Program-made: the position numbers and the translations under genes | Source of the DNA: Lwoffella lincolnii | GTDB lineage: Bacteria > Pseudomonadota > Gammaproteobacteria > Pseudomonadales > Moraxellaceae | Assembly: GCF_002014765.1 (NCBI RefSeq) | Contig: NZ_MUYT01000004.1 | Span: 186,001-250,000 of the forward strand | Reading direction: 5' to 3' | Length of the DNA: 64,000 nt | Notes under the pieces: model-generated | Told to the model about the DNA's origin: nothing | Databases searched by the model: none | Seen by the model: only the letters and a program-made list of their open reading frames with translations | Shown: positions 35,266 to 44,275 of the stretch, piece after piece | Numbering within the stretch: the first letter of the stretch is position 1 | Layout: every line of letters starts with the position of its first letter

Positions 35266-36675
35266 ATGCCGTTATCCACCCTTACCGCCCTTTCCCCACT
35301 TGATGGTCGCTATGCTTCTAAATGCGATGCTTTGCGTCCGTATCTGTCAGAATTTGGACTTATCCACGCTCGGGTTACCGTTGAAATTCGTTGGTTGCAA
35401 GCCCTTGCCAATCACCCACAGATGATAGAAATTCAGCCATTTTCTGCCAAAACCAACCAACGCCTTGATGAAATTGTGCAAAATTTTAGCGAACAAAACG
35501 CCCTGCGTATCAAAGAGATTGAACGCACCACCAACCACGATGTCAAGGCGGTGGAGTACTTCTTAAAAGAGCAAATCGCTGATATTGACGAGCTTAAAAA
35601 CGGGGGCGAGTTTATCCATTTTGCCTGCACCAGCGAAGACATCAACAACTTATCACATGCCTTAATGCTAAAGGCAAGTCGTGATGTGCTGGCAAGCAGC
35701 ATGCAACAACTCATTGACGCCATCGCCACGCTTGCCCAAACGCACGCCAACCAACCTATGCTTTCACGCACACACGGTCAAACCGCCAGCCCCACCACAT
35801 TGGGCAAAGAAATGGCAAATGTTGCCTATCGCCTACACCGCCAATTAACCCAATTTAATCATGTGGAATTATTAGGAAAAATAAACGGTGCGGTTGGTAA
35901 TTATAACGCCCATTTATCCGCTTATCCCAACATTGACTGGGCAGACCATGCCCAAAAATTCGTTACCAGTCTTGGTTTGACATTCAATCCATACACCACC
36001 CAAATTGAACCACATGATTATATGGCGGAGTTATTTGATGCCCTGCGTCGATTTAACACGATTTTAATCGATTTTAACCGTGATGTGTGGGGCTATATTT
36101 CGCTTGGTTACTTTAAACAAAAACTTAAAGATGGCGAGGTTGGCTCATCAACCATGCCCCACAAGGTCAATCCGATTGATTTTGAAAACTCTGAAGGCAA
36201 CCTTGGTCTGGCAAATGCAGTCTTGGCTCATTTGGGCGAAAAATTGCCCATTTCACGCTGGCAACGAGATTTAACCGATTCAACCGTCCTTCGCAACATG
36301 GGCGTGGGTTTTGCCCAAAGTTTGATTGCCTTTGATGCCTGCTTAAAAGGCATTGGCAAGTTGGAGATAAACGCCAATCGTCTTAATGAAGATTTGCACA
36401 ATGCGCAAGAAGTGCTTGCTGAACCCATTCAAACCGTCATGCGTCGCTATAACATAGAAAAACCGTATGAAAAATTAAAAGCCCTAACCCGTGGACAAGC
36501 CATGACCCGTGAGATGATGCTGGATTTTATTCATGGTGATGAGCTAAATGCCGTGCCAGCAAGTGAGAAAAAACGCTTGGCAGACTTGACCCCCGCCACC
36601 TATATTGGCAATGCCAATGAGCAGGCAATCGCCATTCACACATGGTTAAGCCAACAACAATCAAACAAATCATAA
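35266..36675 (+). CDS. purB: Adenylosuccinate lyase
   Basis: 469 residues. N-terminal LTALSPLDGRY is typical of the proteobacterial enzyme, TSEDINNLSHALML follows, and the fumarase-superfamily signature SSTMPHKVNPIDFE lies near residue 294. It acts twice in purine synthesis, on SAICAR and on adenylosuccinate. An AGGAA ribosome-binding site precedes the start. It is followed by yaaA 43 bp downstream. Confidence 0.97.
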   Translation: MPLSTLTALSPLDGRYASKCDALRPYLSEFGLIHARVTVEIRWLQALANHPQMIEIQPFSAKTNQRLDEIVQNFSEQNALRIKEIERTTNHDVKAVEYFLKEQIADIDELKNGGEFIHFACTSEDINNLSHALMLKASRDVLASSMQQLIDAIATLAQTHANQPMLSRTHGQTASPTTLGKEMANVAYRLHRQLTQFNHVELLGKINGAVGNYNAHLSAYPNIDWADHAQKFVTSLGLTFNPYTTQIEPHDYMAELFDALRRFNTILIDFNRDVWGYISLGYFKQKLKDGEVGSSTMPHKVNPIDFENSEGNLGLANAVLAHLGEKLPISRWQRDLTDSTVLRNMGVGFAQSLIAFDACLKGIGKLEINANRLNEDLHNAQEVLAEPIQTVMRRYNIEKPYEKLKALTRGQAMTREMMLDFIHGDELNAVPASEKKRLADLTPATYIGNANEQAIAIHTWLSQQQSNKS

Positions 36676-36718
36676 ATAAAAATTTGAATTCCTACCTTTA
36701 AAAAAGCAAGGAAAATCC

Positions 36719-37492
36719 ATGTACTTTTTATTATCGCCTGCCAAAAGCTTAAATGAAACTGATGACATTCCCATCAATGTGGGCAATCATTACAGCCAAC
36801 CTGCATTGATAAACGCATCGCAAACGCTGATGAAGCAGTTAAAACAGTTTGAGCCCATCGAACTGATGGAGCTGATGGGCATCTCTGATAATCTGGCACA
36901 ACTCAACGCCAAGCGAAACCAAGACTGGCAAACACCTTTTAGTGCAGATAATGCCAAACCCGCCATTTATTTGTTTGATGGTGATGTCTATACAGGGCTA
37001 GATGCTTATGGACTAGATAAACAAGCGGTGATGTATCTTAATGAGCATGTGGGAATTTTATCAGGTTTGTATGGGTTGTTAAAACCTTTGGATTTGATAT
37101 TGCCTTATCGCCTAGAAATGGGAACAAGGCTGAAAAACACCAAAGGCAATAATCTGTATGAATTTTGGGGCAGTCAAATCAGCGAATTGATGAATCAGCG
37201 TCTGTCTGACGACAATACCGTCATTAATTTGGCATCGAACGAATACATTAAAGCCGTCGATAAAAAGACACTCAATGCCAACATCATCACCCCAAGGTTT
37301 GAAGACCATAAAAATGGTCAATATAAAGTCATCAGTTTTTATGCCAAAAAAGCTCGTGGTATGATGGTAAGATACGCCGCTGACAACCAACTTAGCAATC
37401 CTGACGAGTTAAAGGGTTTTGATTGGGACGGCTATTATTATGTTAAAGATGCGTCAGATGATAAAACTTGGGTGTTTAGAAGAAATGAATGA
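36719..37492 (+). CDS. yaaA: YaaA-family (UPF0246) peroxide stress protein
   Basis: 257 residues with the family N-terminus MYFLLSPAKSLNETDD, the GLDAYGLD segment and the C-terminal VISFYAKKARGMMVRY. In E. coli YaaA limits damage from peroxide and free iron. The start follows AAGGAAAA. It is probably co-transcribed with purB and ends at a strong bidirectional terminator. Confidence 0.93.
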   Translation: MYFLLSPAKSLNETDDIPINVGNHYSQPALINASQTLMKQLKQFEPIELMELMGISDNLAQLNAKRNQDWQTPFSADNAKPAIYLFDGDVYTGLDAYGLDKQAVMYLNEHVGILSGLYGLLKPLDLILPYRLEMGTRLKNTKGNNLYEFWGSQISELMNQRLSDDNTVINLASNEYIKAVDKKTLNANIITPRFEDHKNGQYKVISFYAKKARGMMVRYAADNQLSNPDELKGFDWDGYYYVKDASDDKTWVFRRNE

Positions 37493-37540
37493 TGTTTATT
37501 TATTAACCATTCATTAATCATTCACCAATCATTCACCAAT

Positions 37541-37575
37541 AAAAAAAGCCCTTTTAATAAAAAGGGCTTTTTTTG
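37541..37575. terminator. Bidirectional terminator between yaaA and groL
   Basis: AGCCCTTTT-AATA-AAAAGGGCT is flanked by an A7 tract on the left and a T7 tract on the right, so it can stop transcription from both convergent genes. Confidence 0.92.
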
Positions 37576-37623
37576 AAGCAAAGGGTTTGATAAAAAAGGG
37601 TTAGATAAAGATGGGGCGACGAT

Positions 37624-39270
37624 TTACATCATACCGCCCATGCCACCCATACCGCCCATGCCACCAGCACCCATGCCTGCCATGGGGTCATCTTTGGCAG
37701 GCAAATCGGTAATCATCGCTTCCGTGGTTAACATCAAGCCTGCAACCGAAGCAGCATTTTCTAGGGCTGAACGAGTTACCTTAGCAGGGTCAAGAATACC
37801 CATTTCAATCATGTCGCCATATTCACCAGTGGCGGCATTATAGCCGTAATTACCAGAGCCATTTTTAACTTCATTGACCACAACAGACGCTTCATCACCT
37901 GAGTTAGAGACGATTTGACGCAGTGGGGCTTCCATGGCACGGCGAAGAATGTTGATGCCTGCGTTTTGATCATCATTGTCGCCTGTCAGCTTGTCAAGAG
38001 CAGACAATGCACGCACCAAAGCAACGCCACCACCAGCAACCACGCCTTCTTCTACTGCCGCACGAGTGGCATGTAGGGCATCGTCCACACGGTCTTTTTT
38101 CTCTTTCATCTCAGTTTCGGTTGCAGCACCGACTTTGATGACAGCCACACCACCTGATAGCTTGGCGATGCGTTCTTGTAGTTTTTCTTTATCATAGTCA
38201 GAAGTAGACTCTTCAACTTGACGGCGGATGGATTCCACACGAGCATCGATGTCAGCTTTATTGCCAGCACCATCAACAATAACGGTATTTTCTTTACCCA
38301 CGGTGATTTTTTTGGCAGTGCCTAACTGCTCAACATTGGCGGTCTCTAGACTTAAGCCCACTTCTTCAGAGATGACCGTACCACCTGTTAGAATGGCGAT
38401 GTCTTGCAACATGGCTTTACGGCGATCACCAAATCCGGGGGCTTTAACCGCACACGTTTTTAATCCGCCACGCATGTTATTCACCACTAAGGTTGCCAGT
38501 GCTTCGTTTTCGACATCTTCAGCAATGATGAGCAATGGCTTGCTGGTTTGCATGACTTGCTCAAGTAATGGCACGATTTCACGAATGTTACTGATTTTTT
38601 TGTCAACCAATAGGATATATGGGTTGTCAAATTCAGCGGTTAGGCTGTCTTGTTTGTTGGCAAAATAAGGGCTGATATAACCACGGTCAAATTGCATGCC
38701 CTCAACCACTTCTAGCGTGTCCTCAAAGCTTGAACCTTCTTCAACGGTGATGACACCCTGCTTGCCCACTTGCTCCATGGCTTTACTGATAAGTTCACCA
38801 ACTTTGGCATCTGAATTGGCAGAAATGGCACCCACTTGCTCAATGGCTTTAAAGTCATCGGCAGGGGTTGAGATGTTGTGGATTTCTTCCACAACTTTGC
38901 GTACGGCTTTATCAATGCCACGTTTTAAATCCATTGGATTCATACCAGCAGCAACCGATTTCATGCCTTCTTGCAAAATGGCTTGAGCCAATACAGTGGC
39001 GGTGGTGGTGCCATCACCTGCCACATCATTGGTTTTGCTGGCAACTTCACGCACCAGTTGAGCACCCATATTCTCAAATTTATCTTCAAGTTCGATTTCT
39101 TTGGCAACTGATACGCCATCTTTGGTGATGGTTGGGGCACCAAAAGATTTATCAATCACCACGTTGCGACCTTTAGGACCTAAAGTCACTTTAACAGCGT
39201 CTGCCAATACGTTGACACCATCAATCATTTTTTTGCGGGCATTACTGCCAAATTTCACATCTTTAGCCAT
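37624..39270 (-). CDS. groL: 60-kDa chaperonin GroEL
   Basis: 548 residues from the ATG at 39270 (MAKDVKFG); the longer frame adds five residues. It carries TLGPKGRNVVIDKSFGAP, DGTTTATVLAQAIL with the catalytic Asp region, and the Gly/Met-rich C-terminal tail (GGMGGMGGMM). It folds proteins in the cytoplasm with GroES. It is second in the groES-groL operon, 65 bp after groS. Confidence 0.98.
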   Translation of the reverse strand: MAKDVKFGSNARKKMIDGVNVLADAVKVTLGPKGRNVVIDKSFGAPTITKDGVSVAKEIELEDKFENMGAQLVREVASKTNDVAGDGTTTATVLAQAILQEGMKSVAAGMNPMDLKRGIDKAVRKVVEEIHNISTPADDFKAIEQVGAISANSDAKVGELISKAMEQVGKQGVITVEEGSSFEDTLEVVEGMQFDRGYISPYFANKQDSLTAEFDNPYILLVDKKISNIREIVPLLEQVMQTSKPLLIIAEDVENEALATLVVNNMRGGLKTCAVKAPGFGDRRKAMLQDIAILTGGTVISEEVGLSLETANVEQLGTAKKITVGKENTVIVDGAGNKADIDARVESIRRQVEESTSDYDKEKLQERIAKLSGGVAVIKVGAATETEMKEKKDRVDDALHATRAAVEEGVVAGGGVALVRALSALDKLTGDNDDQNAGINILRRAMEAPLRQIVSNSGDEASVVVNEVKNGSGNYGYNAATGEYGDMIEMGILDPAKVTRSALENAASVAGLMLTTEAMITDLPAKDDPMAGMGAGGMGGMGGMGGMM

Positions 39271-39335
39271 GAGATTATTCTCCATTTATTGAATTTATTA
39301 AGTTTATTGTTTAGATTACTGGTTAGATTACCAAT

Positions 39336-39626
39336 TTAGCTCTCAAGCACACCCAATACGTCAGCTTCTTTCATGATAAGCAATTCTTCACCGTCCACCT
39401 TGACGGTTTGACCAGCGTATTGACCAAACAGCACTTTGTCCCCTGTCTTGACATCTAAGGGGCGGACATCACCGTTATCACGAATTTGACCATTACCCAC
39501 GGCAAGCACTTCACCTTGCTGGGGCTTTTCTTGCGCTGAACCTGGCAAAAGAATACCGCCTGCGGTTTTTTGTTCTTCTTCCACACGGCGAACCACGATG
39601 CGGTCATGTAAAGGACGAATGTTCAT
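39336..39626 (-). CDS. groS: 10-kDa co-chaperonin GroES
   Basis: 96 residues from the ATG at 39626 behind GGAG: MNIRPLHDRIVVRRVEEE, a mobile loop with TAGGILLPGSAQEKP, and the C-terminal EADVLGVLES. It caps GroEL. The longest frame starts earlier but lacks the family N-terminus. Confidence 0.98.
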   Translation of the reverse strand: MNIRPLHDRIVVRRVEEEQKTAGGILLPGSAQEKPQQGEVLAVGNGQIRDNGDVRPLDVKTGDKVLFGQYAGQTVKVDGEELLIMKEADVLGVLES

Positions 39627-40028
39627 CTTTTTACTCCAATTTAACGTTAACATTATTAGGTTTTTGTACCCAATCACACCAACATTGATGGCATGCTTTC
39701 ATCTTTCATTGCCCTACCACATTGTCTATCACAGCGATTCATCTATAAGATGGTCTGTAGACTGTTTGTGGGTGTGTTTGGGGTTGTAGCAAGAATGGGG
39801 ATTATGTGGTTTGTATTCAAGGTTGATTGATGATTTTTTATCAATTTTTCCATCATTCATTGCTTTTTCAGCTTTCATTTTCAGCTTTCATTGCCATTGT
39901 GTGGTTATCCCATGTGTGGTTGCCCCAACAAAAATAATAAAATTACCCTTGAAATTGTAACAAAATATGACCATTATGATGCCAAATTGGCAATGATGAA
40001 GATGACACTGATGAATTAGGAGCAAATC
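39627..40028. other. 402-bp region between groS and the divergent DUF3108 gene
   Basis: It carries the sigma-32-type groE promoter at 39795-39821. No ORF with coding character was seen. The DUF3108 gene's AGGAG ribosome-binding site lies at the right edge. No CIRCE inverted repeat was noticed. Confidence 0.65.
39795..39821 (-). promoter_or_regulatory. Sigma-32 (heat-shock) type promoter of groES-groL
   Basis: On the minus strand CTTGAA and CCCCAT are separated by 15 bases, close to the E. coli groE promoter (CTTGAA...CCCCAT). It lies ~170 bp upstream of the groS start. Confidence 0.8.
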
Positions 40029-40841
40029 ATGCCCCACAGCACACGCCCACTTTTTTGTCCGCTTTTTTATCAAAAGCGAGTTTTTTATCAAAACACTGTT
40101 TTAGCACAATTAACACAGTCAGCTCAACATATTCAACACACCATGCACCTGCCCAAGCACCTGCGTGCTTTATTTATTTGTGTCTTATCGATGGGAGCTT
40201 TTACCATGAACAGCCAAGCCCGTACCATTGAGCCTGTTACCGCCACTTATGCGTTTTTGGTCAAAGATAAAGTCAGTGGCAAGGGCAGTGCCACTCGCAC
40301 CTTAAGCCACGATGGGAATGACTGGACGTATCAGGTGACTGGAACTGCCATGCTGGGTTCTGCCACTGCCAAGCAAACCAGCTCTTTTAAAATCATAGAT
40401 GACAAAGTAAAGCCCCAGTCTGCCAGCACCGCTTATAAGATTTTGGGCGTGGGCAATCTGCATAAAGTCAGCTTTGCCAATGACAAGGTGGTCAGTTCTT
40501 ATAAAGGCAAAAGCATCACGTTAAACACAACACAACCTGCATTTGATGAGCTTAGTTTGGAAGTGCAAATCCGCCAAGAACTGCTTAACGGCAAGTTTAC
40601 GGGCAAATATGATTTGGTCAAAAAAGATAAAATCGAAACCACTCAATTTAAACAGTCTGGCAGGGCTAAAATCACCGTACCTGCTGGCAGTTATGACACC
40701 GTACGCATTGACAGGGTACACGATGACAAAGACCGCCAAACCACTTTTTGGCTTGCCCCAAGTCTGAATTATCTGCCTGTCAAAGTCATACAAAACAATG
40801 ACAGCACACAGATGCAAATGGCGTTATCAGCGGTCAAATAA
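40029..40841 (+). CDS. DUF3108-family secreted protein
   Basis: 270 residues. The mature part (ATYAFLVKDKVSGKGSATRT, then VPAGSYDTVRIDRV and TTFWLAPSLNYLPVKV) fits the DUF3108 beta-barrel-like family of periplasmic proteins of unknown role. Start choice is unclear. The ATG at 40029 has a good AGGAG site. An internal ATG at 40143 would give a cleaner signal peptide (LRALFICVLSMGAFTMNSQA) but has no ribosome-binding site. The region between contains a short duplicated FYQ-type segment. Confidence 0.8.
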   Translation: MPHSTRPLFCPLFYQKRVFYQNTVLAQLTQSAQHIQHTMHLPKHLRALFICVLSMGAFTMNSQARTIEPVTATYAFLVKDKVSGKGSATRTLSHDGNDWTYQVTGTAMLGSATAKQTSSFKIIDDKVKPQSASTAYKILGVGNLHKVSFANDKVVSSYKGKSITLNTTQPAFDELSLEVQIRQELLNGKFTGKYDLVKKDKIETTQFKQSGRAKITVPAGSYDTVRIDRVHDDKDRQTTFWLAPSLNYLPVKVIQNNDSTQMQMALSAVK

Positions 40842-40966
40842 GCGTTTTTACTGTCAATTTTGTCTATGACGCATGCTGACTAAGACAAAAAAGGTAAAGA
40901 GTTTTACAGGCCGTATTTGATTGAACTTGGCTTTAAAATATAAGTGCTTGTTGATGACTTAGGTAA

Positions 40967-40993
40967 AATCCACCTAAGTGGTGGATTTTTTTA
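40967..40993 (+). terminator. Terminator after the DUF3108 gene
   Basis: AATCCACC-TAAGT-GGTGGATT is followed by a T tract. The tract ends at the brnA stop codon, so convergent transcripts meet here. Confidence 0.85.
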
Positions 40994-41218
40994 GGTGAAT
41001 AATGCTCTTAGTATCGTGTTTGCTCTTTGTCTGTCGTGTTCGTTGTCGTGTTTTTTGATGGCTTCAATAACATCATAATCAAAAAATTTGCTTAAATCAT
41101 GAGCTTGTTTTCTTGCTCTGGCTTCTAAAATTTTTGGATTTTGTATGGGCTTTGCTCCGCTAAAATCAAAATCTTTGTAGCGTTCATACTCGATATCTGT
41201 ATATTTAGTGTCTTGCAT
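40991..41218 (-). CDS. brnA: BrnA-type antitoxin
   Basis: 75 residues from the ATG at 41218, overlapping brnT by 14 bases. It has the low-complexity N-terminus of BrnA and a C-terminal helix-rich part (DYDVIEAIKKHDNEHDRQRA, then NTILRALF) with ribbon-helix-helix character. In known pairs BrnA neutralises BrnT and represses the operon. It follows brnT, the usual toxin-first order. Confidence 0.82.
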   Translation of the reverse strand: MQDTKYTDIEYERYKDFDFSGAKPIQNPKILEARARKQAHDLSKFFDYDVIEAIKKHDNEHDRQRANTILRALFT

Positions 41219-41504
41219 GGGCGTACTCCCTTTCTTGATGTTTGGTTGGGAAAAAGGCGGTGATGATGCGATAAGTTTCATCTCGCTGCGTCCAAACCAC
41301 TACCAATAATCTTGCTTGATTACTCATGCCAATTATCAATGTTCTTTGTTCAGAATAAGCACCAAAATCTTCTTTTTCAAGCGAATTACTATCAAAAAAT
41401 ACGCTTGCTACCTCGTCTAAAGTAATGCCACGCTTTTTATGAACAAGTTCAAATTTGTCATCATGCCACTCAAAAATCAACCCAAATAAACTAAGCACTG
41501 GCAT
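41205..41504 (-). CDS. brnT: BrnT-type ribonuclease toxin
   Basis: 99 residues: FEWHDDKFELVHKKRGIT, then EVASVFFDSNSLEKED and RLLVVVWTQRDETYRIITA. These match the RelE-like BrnT fold. The C-terminal part ends PTKHQEREYAHAR, a common family end. It is intact and sits upstream of brnA. Confidence 0.9.
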   Translation of the reverse strand: MPVLSLFGLIFEWHDDKFELVHKKRGITLDEVASVFFDSNSLEKEDFGAYSEQRTLIIGMSNQARLLVVVWTQRDETYRIITAFFPTKHQEREYAHARH

Positions 41505-41620
41505 TTTTACAATCCAAAATAAAGGTTAACTTTAAATTCATGATAGCAAACTAAAGATATTTATCACATAGAAAAATCAAACTAATCATGATTCATATGT
41601 CAATGGCCATTCACCATTTA

Positions 41621-42259
41621 TCATTTTTGGGCAACAGCTTTAGGCAACAACAGCTTTTGGGCAACCTGAGCCAATCGCTTACCTTGAGCCACTGCCAAGA
41701 TTTTTTCATCTTGTGTCATCACATTATTATGCGTTGCCCCACTGACATGACTTGCCCCATAAGGCGTGCCTCCTTGATTGGTGCGGTTTAGCTCTGCATT
41801 GGCATACGGCAAACCCAACAGCAACATGCCATGATGCAAAAGTGGCAACATCATGGTTAATAAAGTACTTTCTTGCCCACCGTGCATACTGCCTGTGCTG
41901 GTAAACACACACGCTGGCTTACCTTGCAAATCTCCAGCCATCCATAACGTTACGGTATTGTCCCAAAAATATTTCATCGCAGCGGTCATGTTGCCAAAGT
42001 GAGTTGCACTGCCCAATGCCAAACCTGAACAGTGCTTTAAATCATCAAAAGTGCAATACAAATCACCGTCATCAGGAATGGCAGGCTTGCTGGCTTGCGT
42101 GTCAGCAGAAACGGTTGGTACGGTGCGAATTTTCACCATCATACCCGTTTCTTGCACCCCTTGGGCAATCTGATAAGCAAGCTGCTTGGTTGTGCCATAG
42201 GTAGAGTGATATAAGACCAAAATATAAGGGGCAGATGTGGTAGATGTGGTTGTCATCAT
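41621..42259 (-). CDS. wrbA: WrbA-type NAD(P)H:quinone oxidoreductase
   Basis: 212 residues with the flavodoxin-like FMN site YHSTYGTTKQLAYQIAQG, GSATHFGNMTAAMK and the STGSMHGGQESTLL loop of WrbA. It reduces quinones by two electrons and protects against redox cycling. A Thr/Ser-rich N-terminus of about ten residues is extra. It stands alone. Confidence 0.92.
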   Translation of the reverse strand: MMTTTSTTSAPYILVLYHSTYGTTKQLAYQIAQGVQETGMMVKIRTVPTVSADTQASKPAIPDDGDLYCTFDDLKHCSGLALGSATHFGNMTAAMKYFWDNTVTLWMAGDLQGKPACVFTSTGSMHGGQESTLLTMMLPLLHHGMLLLGLPYANAELNRTNQGGTPYGASHVSGATHNNVMTQDEKILAVAQGKRLAQVAQKLLLPKAVAQK

Positions 42260-42526
42260 ATGGTGTCCGTTTTGTCTATGGGTTGTTTATCTGGGTTTTT
42301 TTATCTGAGTGGTTTGTCAAAGGTGATGGGTCAGATTAAGTTTATCATCAATCGCATCAAGCCATCGTATGGCAAACACAATGTGGCAATCAGTGTGGCA
42401 AAATGCGTTTACTTATTGCTAATTGACTGATTTTACATTACATTGTCAATAATTTTTGCCTTACTGTTCAACTTTGTTTTATTTAAAGCTGATTATTGTT
42501 ACCATTGTAATTGATGAGACTTATAA

Positions 42527-44275
42527 ATGACAAATTTACTTAAGAAATTGCCTTTTTATGACAGTCGCTGGTTTGAGTTTTTGTTCTTTTTGGTCAAAAA
42601 TTTTATTGAAGACAAATGCCAACAAAAAGCAGCTTCTTTGACCTACACCACTTTGTTATCAATCGTTCCCATTTTGACGGTTATGCTGGTGATGCTCTCG
42701 TCCATTCCTGCCTTATCGGAAGTGCGTGAGCAAATTTATAACATGGTTTATAGTAACTTGATGCCATCATCAAGCTTTCAGGTCAGTCAATACATCAACA
42801 GCTTTGCTGAAAAATCGTCCAATCTGACCGCCATCGGTGTGTTGATTCTGTTTGTTACCACCATCATGACGTTGACCACCATCGAGACTGCTTTTAACGA
42901 AATTTGGCGAGTAGAAGACCGAAGTGGTGGGCTTAAAAGTGTCATTCGTTATTGGACAATCATCACCTTAGGTCCTTTGGTATTGGGAACAGCATTCATT
43001 GTCTCAAGCACAGTGCAAAGTCTGAGTTTTTTGAATCAGCAGTTTATGGGTTATGGCATTGATTGGTCATTTTGGGTGCAGTTGGTGTCTTTTTTAATCA
43101 CCATTGCAGGTTTTGTGGGTATGTATTGGTTTATTCCTAAAGCCAATGTCCCTATCAAACATGCTGCGATTGCAGGCGGGATTGTTGCCATTTTGTTTGA
43201 AGGGTTAAAGCAGGTTTTTGGCACAGCAATGACCAATTTTACCAGTTATGAGGCGGTTTATGGGGCATTTGCAGCATTGCCTGTATTTTTGTTATGGATA
43301 CATTTGTCATGGAATATAATTTTGTTGGGGGTAGAAATCAGTTACATTTTAACCGTGTTTGATAGCGATGAAGTGAACCCTCGTCACCCATTTTTTAGTT
43401 TATTAGACATGTTAAATTTGGTGTTTAAGAATCATCAAGTTGGTAAAAGCACACCAGAAAAACAACTGCGTAACATTCTTGGACGGAAAGAGTTACCCAA
43501 ATGGTATCAATACATCAATTTACTCAAAGACAATGATTTAATTGCCAACACAGATAAGGGCGATTACCTGCTAAAAAAAGACTTAAGCCAAATCAGCCTA
43601 TGGCAATTATATCAAAGTCTGCCTTACGCCTTACCCATCAAAGGCGAGATTGCCAAGATGCAACCCTTTGACCATGATTCTTGGTTGGGTCTTATCGCCA
43701 ATCGCTTACAACATGGCCAGCAATTGGTTAAAGAGCAGATGAACATCAGTCTGTTGAGCTTATTTGAAAACAGTCAGATGCGTGAATCGGCACAAGACAA
43801 CCTCATTGATGACGCTGATGACGTTGATGATATTAATAATAACCTTGATAAGAATGACAAGAATACCGATAAGATTGATGAATCAAGAGTAAGGCACAGC
43901 TTCGCCCATCAATCAGCCCACCATTCAACCCATCAGGCACATACCCACCCTGCCAATGACCATTCAACCCATCAAAAAACAAACCATCATGCCCATGCCA
44001 TTGATGTTAAAAATGGTGATGTTCAAAATGGCGATGTTCAAAATAGCCATATCAGAAATGGTTATTCTGATACTTTTGAAGCCAACCCTGAAAACATTCG
44101 AGCAAATATTGATGCGTCCAATGCAAAAACCACCATGATGGGGCAACTCATTGAGCGTATGAAAGCTGGCGTTAAATCCATCAGCAAGCGTAAATCCGCT
44201 GATTCTGCTGATAAAAACACCGCCATCATCACCGAAAGTGATAAGCCATCAGCAGATGAACAAAGGTCAGAATAA
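42527..44275 (+). CDS. YihY/BrkB (UPF0761) membrane protein with long His-rich C-terminal tail
   Basis: 582 residues. The first ~280 form the YihY family core with six membrane segments (CQQKAASLTYTTLLSIVPIL is a signature). A winged-helix-like soluble region follows (~300-400). After ~430 the tail is acidic, then His-rich (HQSAHHSTHQAHTHPANDHS), then has NGDVQ repeats, and looks disordered. E. coli YihY is ~290 residues, so the tail roughly doubles it. Function is unknown. Its stop overlaps the convergent pyrC' stop by 9 bases. Confidence 0.85.
   Translation: MTNLLKKLPFYDSRWFEFLFFLVKNFIEDKCQQKAASLTYTTLLSIVPILTVMLVMLSSIPALSEVREQIYNMVYSNLMPSSSFQVSQYINSFAEKSSNLTAIGVLILFVTTIMTLTTIETAFNEIWRVEDRSGGLKSVIRYWTIITLGPLVLGTAFIVSSTVQSLSFLNQQFMGYGIDWSFWVQLVSFLITIAGFVGMYWFIPKANVPIKHAAIAGGIVAILFEGLKQVFGTAMTNFTSYEAVYGAFAALPVFLLWIHLSWNIILLGVEISYILTVFDSDEVNPRHPFFSLLDMLNLVFKNHQVGKSTPEKQLRNILGRKELPKWYQYINLLKDNDLIANTDKGDYLLKKDLSQISLWQLYQSLPYALPIKGEIAKMQPFDHDSWLGLIANRLQHGQQLVKEQMNISLLSLFENSQMRESAQDNLIDDADDVDDINNNLDKNDKNTDKIDESRVRHSFAHQSAHHSTHQAHTHPANDHSTHQKTNHHAHAIDVKNGDVQNGDVQNSHIRNGYSDTFEANPENIRANIDASNAKTTMMGQLIERMKAGVKSISKRKSADSADKNTAIITESDKPSADEQRSE

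Noticed and set aside
38228..38668. 146-codon plus-strand ORF over groL
   Set aside because: Shadow of a highly biased coding region on the other strand.
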